Part shown: positions 38,901 to 50,900 of the stretch, piece after piece
How the letters are laid out: each line of letters opens with the position of its first letter
Position numbering within the stretch: position 1 is the stretch's first letter
Origin: Sapria himalayana
Taxonomy: Eukaryota > Streptophyta > Magnoliopsida > Malpighiales > Rafflesiaceae
Assembly (NCBI GenBank): GCA_029783825.1
Contig: JAREIK010001723.1
Location: 731,977 to 795,976 of the forward strand
Reading direction: 5' to 3'
Length of the DNA stretch: 64,000 bases
Translations under genes and position numbers: made by a program
The notes under the pieces: generated by a model
What the model saw: the letters and a program-made list of their open reading frames with translations, nothing else
Told to the model about the DNA's origin: nothing
Databases searched by the model: none

Positions 38901-41900
38901 ATGATTATTGATAATCTCAAAGCTAATTAGTTAAGGAATATTCTATTCAAGTGGAGTTATAATAGGAGCTTCATTCAAAACAAACTGAATTTCTTGATGA
39001 TTCTTGATTATATATATTAAAATTGTTTTATCTTATTATCAATATTAAAAAGTATAGCAAATACGTATTTGTAATTAATAACATATTCCCAAGGGTTGAG
39101 ATATCATTTCTTAATTTTTATTGAATCGGAAGACATTTATATCTTCTACTATAGTTTGATGTTATATTGGATGAAATAATGATTTGAAAAGAAATTTCAA
39201 TATCATAACTCTATTATGTGAAATAATAAAAGATGCAAATGAAAATGAAAGTATGAGTGTAATAAAATTTTTAAGATAAGAGTATTGAATAAATTTTTTA
39301 TTTTTATGATAATTAATCGAAAACTAAAGATCAAAAGAGTTGGCTGTAAATTTTCTAATTTATTAGATCTCTATAGGTACCATAACTCACAACTCTTAGG
39401 TGAGCAATATGAGATATTATTCTACAAGGTCTTTATTTATTCCCATTAGATAAGTATTGGACTGTTCGATAATAGTAGTACAACAAAAATAGACCATTAG
39501 TAATAATGAAACACACACAGTAACACAAGAAAAATAGATCCCATGGTAGCAGAATAGAAAAATAGTTTATGCAATAGAGATACAACAACCTGAAATAAAT
39601 TGAACATAATTGCAACAATCTGTGCATCATCTTGCATCAAACACAACACAAACAAGCATTGCACAGTGCACATCATTATTAAACATCAGCTGCTGCACCA
39701 GTCACACACAACATGATATTCTTCCACCGCACCACACCACACCCCACCACTCCATTATGCTGTCACAGCAATTAATGCACACCCGCACAATGCTACTCAC
39801 GCAATCACCTCACGGCACATCAGCCACTTGAACAACGCTACTTCATGCGATACCACTGCACGCATGATGCCAGCAACCACATGATGACACTTCATGTGAT
39901 ACCATTAAACAACCACTGCATGACATTGCCAATACCCACACAACACCACTGCACACACATCTACTTTGCTGCATGCTACACCAACATTCCTTTCTAGGGT
40001 TTGTTCAATTTTGATTGTGATACCATACTTTGATTGTGATACCATAATAAATAAAGTAAAAAAAAAAACTCATTTATTTAAAAATGTCTCCTAATTTTAC
40101 ATATAAGCTAAAGAGATGTTTGAAATATTTCTCATGTTGAATGTTTCCTTCATAAACATTAAGTAATAAAATAAAAATAATATTATATTAAATTTTATTA
40201 TAAAATTAATTATATGATTTGCATAACACTAATTTAATGCAATGCTATAGTCTCATATACATTTTTTTAAAAATATGAATTCACAGTTTTAGTATTTAAT
40301 ATTTAATATCTGAAATAATTATTATAATATGATCACTAATATCATATAAATGTAAATTAAAAACACAGTCAACAAAATACATGCATTTTAGATGACAAAT
40401 TGATTGAGATACTTGTTCTTAGAATATTTATTAGAAATAAATGTGTCTTATTTTGTTTATAATCAATTAATATCATATTATTTTATGTAAATTTATTGGT
40501 GAATTATAAAAAGTCATACACAATATGCAAAGTTCTCACTTAGTATAAAGGCTGAGAGATATTCATATCTTGATCCTCTCAAAAATTAGAGAAATTATTT
40601 TTAATGAGTCTCGAGCCCTAGTTTTATTATCCTTGAATGAATGTAATTATCATTGTGCCAAGATATGACTTATTTTTGAATTATGAAAAATATATAATGT
40701 TTTTATATGATAACATATTTTTCAATTTCATGCATGTAGATTCCACCTAAGTTCTACATTGTGTCTAAATTTTCTAGATTTAAAATTTATTTGTTCTAAT
40801 ATTTATTGAATTTAATAATATACTTATTTTAAATAATTAATTCATGATATTTCTTTATGAATAGTTTCTATTGACTTACTAACTAATTTTATATTCAATT
40901 TCTTCAAATTAATAATATGATTTGCATCATGATAATCTAATAAAATGTTTTTGGCATATGAACAAAAAAATATTTTTATAATATCATTCAAGGTTTCTCT
41001 TTTTGATATTATATTAATCACTAATATCGTATTTATGTATTGCTTAAAAGTCAAAATACAACCAACAAAATACATGTATTTTAGATGACAAATCAATAGG
41101 GATGCATGCTCCTAGAATATTTATGGAAACAGTGTTCTTGAGTTTGATCATAATGGTCATCAATATGCGAGGTATTGATTTCTTATTGAAATATAATTGT
41201 TTGAATGGTGACAAACATTCTATGAGCTCTAATTTTATAATGTCACTTGCCTTGGAAAATGTATTGTTGCTTGAAGATTCTTGAGTGCTCATCGACATTG
41301 ATTATATTCCAAGAATTGTTCAATTTTCTTTGAACTCAACCTTTTGTTTAAAGAAATCTAAAACTTGTTATGATATGTTTATTAGCAAATTTGTCACTTG
41401 ATCTGTGAGCAACTGACTTTTGTCCAGAGTTCCCAATGCAAAACCTGAAAGGGAGTCAACTGAAATTGAAATTTATGGTATGCAAGGAATCCCCCCAGAC
41501 ATATTAGCTGCTCATTATGGAGAAGGTAAGTCTTATAAATTTAATTTCTTGGACATGCCATAGCTATGATAGATTGATCTTTTTCATTTCATTGTATCTT
41601 TTCTACATTGTTATTCTTTTTTACTCATGCAACGTTAGCTTTAATATTATTTTTTTATTTTTTGTTTTCTATTTCTTAAAGGAAAATATATTATTAAAAG
41701 TTTAATTTTTGTTTGTAAAAAAACAAATTGTCACATATTAAATACAAAAAGTGATTTTTTTTTCTTGTCATTTGTTTTATTTTTTTTTTTGTGAATGTTC
41801 AGATGTTAAAATATTGTTAGGATAAGATTACTTGGGAAACACTCTTATATTATTTGTATTCCAAATACACAATGAATATGCTTTGTATAAGATGTATACA

Positions 41901-44900
41901 TATTAATTGCAAACTAGATGCATGCAAAAATGTATTATATTGAATTTTGGATTACATAATAGAAAATAAAATGTAACCCAAAATTTTGGGATACACGTAA
42001 TATCTAAAACATTATACATATTGTCCTTATATAATGAGTAAAAATAATTGGATGAGTTCACTAGTTGAAGTTTCCTATTAAAAGCAAATAAAAGAAGAAA
42101 CAATAAAGTGGTAAACACAAAGTAGTAAACTATAATAATGTGAGATGATAAAAATATGATCTCTTCGAGCAAATGTGATGTTCAAAGTATCACATAGATA
42201 ATTATTATTATTATCGTTTGATTTTTATTTTTATATTAAATCTTAGAATAATTATTTGTTTTTTATTTTTTGAGGAGATAAGATTACCTAAAAAATATAA
42301 AATTTTATTGATCTTTTTTTGGTGTATATGTATCAATTGGGCGGATTGCTCAAGCTTGATACGACACAAAGCATGACACAAATATTGTGCCTAGCAAGAC
42401 ATGATCTAATCTAAAGTCATGTCTGGACCAGCCTTGTGCTGGCTTGTGGCATGACTTAGGTAGGGCCAAGCCATGGTTCCTTGTTACATGTTGTAGGAGA
42501 TGTTGCATGGCATGACCTATAATTTTGGCCTATGCAATTTGGTTTTGGCTTGTTTGGCCAAATTAGATTAGCTTGAATCTGATCTAGGCTAGTATGGCTT
42601 GACCCGATACAACATGGGTAGGTGTTGGGCCAATGGGCTGTGCTGGGTTGATCATTTTTAGAGTAGTGCCTGATATGACACGACTTATTAAAAGTTGTGC
42701 CATATCAGGCACTTTATGTTGGCCTTGATGTACCTAAAAATGGTTGGTGTTGGTCCTACTCATCCCATTTGACACCTTTATTTTCGTGTATGTTGATATT
42801 CAATTTGAATACGAATAATCAACCAATTTTATATGAGCATGATTTCTAAAAGGGATCCTAAGTCCTTGAAGATTTTTTTATATGTCTATATGTGAATAAT
42901 CATGTTAAAGTGAATCTATCAAGGAGAATTTTAGAAGTAATTAATGATATTGATTATATATGTTATATTTGGTTTGATTATAGTTAGATAATTAATTTAT
43001 CATATTATTCTCATGTAAGTACTTAGATTAATAAGAGTATTTATTGGAGGAAAAGTTAAAAGTTCAACCTTTGTAATATTATCAAACACATATTTTCTTT
43101 TTGATAAGATGATATTCTTTGTAAAATACAATATTTTTATATAAAAAAAATATCTACGTCTTCAAAGCTTACTTTGTTGAAATTTTAATTGAATATTCTC
43201 TTTGAGTTGGGTGATCATCAACTTGTTATTTCTTATAATTAGAATGTTATTCATGTACATATTTAGCAAAATTACCTTTATAAAGTCACTTTCCAAAAAT
43301 ACAAAAAAAATGTAACACACATGTACAAATCAAATAGGATAACTGTTCGTAAAAATCTTGAAAATTATTTTTTGTAATTATTTCAGATCATAAATATTTA
43401 TATGTAATTTGTAAATTATGTTTAATTGTATTGTTAAAAATTGAAGTAGCTTTTCCATGCATATCTTATCTTTAAAGTTATAATGGATAAATATATTTTT
43501 TATGTCAAAATGATATATTCTTTTTTTTGTGAGATTTGTAAATCAAATAAGAATTCATATGAAAATAATTTTGATAACTTGAGAGAAAACATCTTAATAA
43601 TCATCAAACCCCTGAGTGAATTCTTTAGTAACAAGTCTTATCTTAAGATAAATTATTTTTTCATCTAAACTTATTTTTATAGTGAATACTCATATGCAAT
43701 CAACAACAAAATTTTTATTAAAGCTGTGCTACTAGTTCTCAAGTTTCATTAAAGCGGATATATTTTTTTCATCTTTACCTTATGTTATCATGAATGAGAT
43801 ATTCTTTTAGAAGGAAATTCGAGTGTTTTAGTGTCATAAAAAAAGTAATAAAAAAAATAAAAGAAACAAATGTGGGAGTACGAAATAATTTATGATATCA
43901 AGTATTTAGTATGTTTCATGTGTTCTTTTTGGAGAATAATTAGAAGATTTAGTTTGGAGGGTTGACTATAGGATCATTTGACTACTCGATAGGCTTGTCT
44001 CTGATCTAAGCATATTGCTTATGTCCTTTCTTAGTATTAACTTTTATGTTTTGGGTGGTGATGTCTCCCATTATCTAACTCAAAATGAGTTTGTACTGAG
44101 AATGACTCATAGATTACTGTGTCTTTGGGCTTGAAAAAGATATCATATTAAAGATATCATATTGTGGTCTAGGTAATTGTGTAATTATAAGTTTAGCTGT
44201 AATTACAAGTTTAGCTGATATCATATTAGATATCATATTAAAGATATCTAACTTAATGACTCAAAAAGATATCATATTAACTTTATTAAAGATATCATAT
44301 TGTGTAATTACAAGTTTAGCTGTAATTGATAAGTATCTTTCTCTATTAGTTTGTGGTCTAGGTAGGACTACATGTGAGAAAGAAAAGGTAATAAGTTAAA
44401 GTATTAATTTTTAGACTCACTCTTCTCAGACTCATTAAAAAATAAGTCATGTTAAAAAAATAATATTAAGATTTTCTGAAATTTTATTAGACTTTAGTTA
44501 AAAATATTGGTACACATTTTGAATACTCAAGTATTTAAGAAATACACATCTAAAAATCTTAGATGTCAAATTGTCTTATTTAGAGAGACATCAAGGATAA
44601 AATAAGTACACTCAACAATTCTAGATGATAAGCAAAATAAGTTTTATAAAGAATGTATGATTTGAAAGGTATACTATGAGAAATGATAGATGAAAACATC
44701 CAATTCATTAGATAAATTGTGATGGAAATTATATTTTTCAAAAAATATTTTTGAATACTTATTCTAAGTAGGAGTATTCGATGTCTTAATTCTTTATTTT
44801 TTTAGTAATCTTATTTTTTTTAGATGTGCTAGAATGGAAAGTCCATTGTATTATATTATGATTCAAATATAAAATTTTGAATTTGTTTGGTATGTATTTT

Positions 44901-47900
44901 AATATATAATTACTTTTTATTTATTATTATTATTATTAAATTAATTTTTTATTATTTTATCAAAATATATTAACATTAAAAGTACTTATAATCTATCATC
45001 AAAAAGATATATTGAAGTATATCATGGGCTATCATCAGCAAAAATATTCATATGCCTAAAGTTTTTTCAGATTGTATTTTTATTAAATTTCATAAGTCTG
45101 AGTGTATTAGATTGAATAAATCATTTTATATATTAAGTTGGCGTATAGGATATAAAGATTTGATAAGCTTTATTAATTGTTATGTTTTATTTAATGATAT
45201 ACCTTTGATTTTATATTATGAATACTTTTAAGACTAAAATAAAAAATTCTTCACTTGATCAATAATGAGTAATAAAACTGAGAATATGCTAAAGTAATTG
45301 TTCTCATAATCTTTTGCTAATACAAATAAATATAAGTAAAAGTAAATACAAATTGAAATTGAGTTGCTTGAAAATTATACTAAAACAAAGTAAATTAATT
45401 GGGTAATCATAAATAAATTTGATATGAGAAAACAATAAATATCAAAGTTGAATATTATTATAACTAATGAATTTAAAGAATTTATTATTTATTATAATAA
45501 TATTTTTAATTTAAGAAAAGAAACTAATAAATATGACATGATTATAAGTAATGTGAATATTAGCTTTTTTGTCAATAATCCAATAATCGAAAGTAAGAAT
45601 ATGAATGAGGCAACAAATAATTACTAAAAAAAGAGACATATTTGTATTGATTTAGAGAAGAATTTTCAATTTTATATATTTGTCTCTATTAAATATAAAT
45701 ATTACAATGGATAAATTTGGTGAGAATTCTTAGTTTGTTATGGAAGTAAGCCTAGATTTCTTTGTAATGAGTTTATAGGTTCCAATACTTTTATAGATGT
45801 CTCATTGATAGTCTTTAAGTTTTTGTAAATTTTTAAGGTTGCCAAATAAGTTATTTTATTCTATTTTATTCTATTTTATTCCTTTTGTTAATAAAAATGC
45901 AAATAATTTTTTTGTAGATTGTTCAATGCTTTGTGTTTTCAAAATAATACATTAACAAATAATATACAAGATACATATATAATCAGCAAATAGAATTATA
46001 AATGCCTGGATGTGATCTAGAAAATTTAATCCAAACACAATGTCATAGTCATCCAAGGGAATTATCTTGATTATTTTTATTTTTTTTCAATTTCTTAATT
46101 TGACATCCACATTGTATACACCATAAATTATTATAATTTTTTTATAATTTATTATTTTGATCCTCAAATTATCTTTGTTTATGTTAAGATTCAATTTATT
46201 TGTTATTTCTTTGAAAATAAAAAGATTTAATACACATGCATTCACAAATATTTTAATATTGTAGTCAACACTAGTAAAATTCATGAATATCAAATATATT
46301 TGTATTTGATGCTTCTTATTTTTGATCGAGCTCCATAAGATTGAACTAGGTTTAATAATTTTTTTTTTCATCCATAGATATTTCTTTTCTTGCCATTAAA
46401 TAGTTATTTTGTGTCTATTTTTCTTAATCTGTTTGATTTTTCTTTTTATTTTTGAAATAGTCAGGTTTGTCAATTTTTTTGAATTTTACCAAGGATTGGA
46501 CTGTTGACATTACACGAGTATGATTGTGGACTTTTTGCTTTTACAATTTTTGTTTTGCCTAATGTTTGAGATCATCTATAAACTAAAATATGTCATTTTC
46601 TTACCAAGATTGAAAATTTAAAGTAATAGTTCAAAAAACTCATTTATATAGTCTCTTAATTCTGTATGTTAGGTTAATCTTTTTGACCTATTCTTAGCTT
46701 TATTTTTTGCATAGTTCAAATAAAATTTTTGATAGAATTTTTATATGAACGATTCCTAATTATGGAAATTAACATTCTCTCATTTTTGTACTCATTAAAA
46801 AAGTGCAACCACCACCAAATATATAGTATCAGTACTAATCTTGGTCGTGTCACCCTTAATATTTATCATTTAAATATATTGCTCAATCTCCTAAAGAATG
46901 TTATCAATATTTTTTGTTTCTCTAGTACATCTAATTTCCTTCAGTTTGGGATCATCTGTATGCAGTGAGGACATTTGGCTAATCATGCCGTCATCTATCT
47001 TTCTTATACAAGGTGAAAGCTTCATTTTCAACTTATCAATCTCTTCATGCTTACCAACTAGGATGGATTTGAAAATAGGGTTTTATTAGTTTAGCATTTC
47101 CAAGATAATATTGAGAGTACTTAGCATTCTTTCTTGAAGTTCATACATCATTAATGTCATCTCCGCGATGCTCTATTTGATATCCTCAAATTTATTTTAC
47201 AATTCATCAATAGCTAGCTATGTTTTTTCCAATTGAGCATTTATTGAGGTTATTAAATCTTTGAATTTTTTCCCCTCAACCCTTAGCATCGTATTGCCAA
47301 GGGCTCTCAATGTTAGAAATAGATTCCATAACAAAGAAGTCAATCACCTTGGATACTATTTGTTATTATTACAAACTTTAGTGTTATACGTGTTACCTTT
47401 GGGTAAGAAAATTTTTTTTCTCAATTATCTAACTCTTGTATTTCACATGAGTTACACTCAAATTTAGCAAAAGAGAAAAATATTTAGAAAGTGAAAATAT
47501 ATTATCAATAAAACTTGAGAGTGAATACAACAATGAAAAGATCTTTAGAACATCATAGTGAGAGCCATTCTTCACCAATGACTTAGTTTGTTATATGTCA
47601 TAATCTCATTACATAAAAAATTTGTAAGATATTGTAGATAGATAAGGGGTCTTGAAAATGTTAAAACCTCTTAGAATTTCTTTGGAATATTTTCTAGATC
47701 ATTTTGAAAGTCTTCATAATTACACTTCACAAATTTGATATTTTTTGGAATTTTATTGGGTTGCTATAATTGTATTCAGTTAATCTAATCTAGTATGTGA
47801 TCATATTGAATTACTAAATATATTGGAATAAGTATCAATGTATCATGTATCTTTTTGCTGTCAAGAGATGACAAAAAAACTAAAATATAAAATAAAAAAA

Positions 47901-50900
47901 TAATAATTACATAATATTTGTGATAATGAGTGTTTTGTTGAAAACTTCATTATTTTCTTTTATAGTGTAATAAAAAAGAAATATGTTTGGTATGTATCTT
48001 TAGGTTGGGATTATTAATTCTCCCAATTTTTATCTCTTCATTGTAGAAAGGCATATATCTCGTGTTTAGTGAGATACTCTCATTATGTTCCTTTTACTTT
48101 TATTGATACAAAGTTCTTGGGAAAGTTTTACTATTGTTAGGAAGAGTAATATAATTATTCTTCTCAAAATTAGTCGTGCTTGTAGTATTAGGTGCAAAGA
48201 CATAAGCATGAGTAGTTATTCAGTGAAATTTAACAACTAGACAAAAGAATGATTATATCACTATTGTGTTGCAATATATGTTCTTTTGGATTGAAACTTT
48301 CAAGGTCTTTTCTTAAGGTATATCACATATCATTTCTAAGTACTAGAGTATCCAGAGAAGATATACATGATGATGCAAGCATCAATCTTCTCTCTACTTT
48401 GAGAGAGGTTATGAACAAAGTAAATAACACGTACAAATATTGAGTGAAAAGTTAAAAAGTTTCTTTTGGATAAAAAAACCAATATGATATATGACTAAAG
48501 AAAATATGAGATGATATTTGATTGATTAAAAAGCTAGTGATTAATATTATTTTTTCTCAAAAATATCTAGAAACACTCTTATGTAGTAGAAGTTTCATAG
48601 TTATTTTAATTGAATATTAGATTTTTCTTTCAAATATCTAATTCAGCTCAAGGGTGTCAATACTTAATATTTGACGAATCATCTCATGCTTAAAAAAATG
48701 AGAAAATTAATGAAAAATATATTTTAAAGCAGTATGAATTTTCAATCTTCCAATTCAACAACAAAACTACTCTCAATTAGGAAGAGTAATATCATTATTT
48801 TTTTAAAAATTAATTGTGTTATCAGTATTAAGTGTAGAGGCATAAGCATGAGTAGTTAGTCTGCTATGCTTAATGACTAAACAAAATAATGATTATATTA
48901 CTATCATATCCAAATATACTTTCTCTTAGATTGATTTTTTAAGGACTTATCTTCAAGAATTCACACTTGTAATATTTTTTTTTTAGTTTTTAGTGAGTAG
49001 AGTACACATGTCCTTTCTATGTGCTAAAGTACTCAGAGAAGACATATTTTGATGATATGAGCAACCATCTTCTCTCACCTTGAGAGAGGTTATGAACAAC
49101 GAAAAGAATATACAAAAATATCGAGTCGAAGGTTAAACAAACCTCACTTGGATATAAAAACTGATATGATATATGACTTGAGGAACTATGATATGATATT
49201 TGGTTAATTAGAAAGTTAGTGATGAACATCTTTTTTTTTTGCCAAAAAATATTTAGAAATACTTTTATATAGTAGAACTATCTTAGTCATTTGAATCTAA
49301 ATTAGATTTTTCTTTTAGATATCTTATTCAACATAGGAGTGATAACATATAATATTTGATGAATTATTTTATACTAAAAAATTAAAAATTAATGAGACAT
49401 TTTAAAATAATATTATTTTTCCATTTTCCAATTGCACAACAAAATTATATATATTTTTTTCTAAAAAATTTTATGAATATATACAAGAATTGAGATATTT
49501 CTTTAAAGAGCATTAATTATGTCTATGTAGTGTATCATTAATAGATATATTAAAATGTTTCAAATCATTATATATGATCATTTTACAAGGTCTTCTAGTG
49601 TCTACATAAATTAAATTAAATGAGTAACTTCTAATATTATTCTAATATGCTAGATATAAAGCTTTAGTATAATTTGTTAATTGATATATTTATAATTAAT
49701 AAACATCATCTCATTGAATCATGATTCTAAAATATTTAGCTTATCAAATGATGAATATTCAAATGATTATTTAACTTTTCACTCTAAAATAGATAATGTT
49801 AGCCAAGCACATATAATGATGTATGTGGGTTGAGAAAAACAAGTACCATCTATCTAGCTCAATTTTTGAGGAAATCTTTTTTATGGTATGCTGATCATGC
49901 TTAGAGGCATCAAAAGAAATGACTTGCCATTAACATCGCTATGCCCCTTGGCATATAGTATGATATTATTGGCTATAATAATATCAAAAATGTTAAAATT
50001 CACAAAAAAAAATAATTAACTAAAAATAAATTATGTAAAATATGATTCAATGAGAATGTTTGTTAAAAGAACTGACTCGATATTGATATCATTATGCCTT
50101 TGGCTCGTACAATGATTCTATTGCTACAATCTGTGTTGCACGGATACGCCTAAGAGCTGCCGTGTCCACGTGTCCGACACGTGGACACGTGGACACGGGT
50201 CTGACACGCGTCGGATACGTGTCCGATACGCCACGTGGCGTATCGGACACAAATCCGTATGGGATACGCCACGTGGCGTATCGGATACGCGTCGGAGACG
50301 TATCCGACGCGTGTCAGACCCGTATCCGACGCGTTTTTGGAAACAGATTCCAAAAACGCGTGGTTTTTGGAAACATATTCCAAAAAAGCGTGATTTTTGG
50401 AAACATATTCCAAAAACGCGTGGTTTTTGGAAACAGATTCCAAAAACGCGTGGTTTTTGGAAACATATTCCAAAAACGCGTGGTTTTTGGAAACATATTC
50501 CAAAAATGCGTGGTTTTTGGAATCTGTATCGGGAGGAGGGGGTTTCGAGAGGGGGGGCGGGAGGGGGTTTCGGGAGGGGGGGAAGGGGGTTTCGGGAGGG
50601 GGGGAAGGGGGTTTCGGGAGGGGGGCGGGAGGGGGAGGAAGGGGTTTCGGGAGGGGCGCGGGAGGGGGAGGAAGGGGTTTCGGGAGGGGCGCGAGAGGGG
50701 GAGGAGGGGGTTTCGGGAGGGGGGAAAGTTTGGGAGGGGGGAAGGTTCGGGAGGGGGAGGGTGTTAGAGGGTTTAAATTTTATTTACATTATTTTAAAAT
50801 ACAAAATTTTAAATTATTTTAAAATACAGAATTTTAAATTATTTTAAAATACCTAATATTTATAATTACTAATTTTTATTTTTATTTTTTTTATCATGAC

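Larger units (their letters stand above)
20930..41427 (+). other. SUF4-like intron 1, 20,498 bp
   Basis: From GTACTC to TTTTGTCCAG, phase 2. A CTGAC branch-point-like word lies a dozen bases before the acceptor. It carries a ~473-bp duplication, three hAT elements, a solo LTR, several hAT fragments and minus-strand LTR pieces, listed separately. Confidence 0.9.

Noticed and set aside
50333..50512. Regular 30-bp repeats considered as a CRISPR array
   Set aside because: Units are contiguous without spacers, and the DNA is plant nuclear.
50150..50847. Open frames of 117-225 codons on both strands over the GC-rich patch at 50.2-50.8 kb
   Set aside because: They are open because the 30-bp repeat and the G-run array lack stops in several phases. 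The translations are repeats of one short peptide or Gly/Arg runs, and the region lies inside a non-coding hAT-type element.
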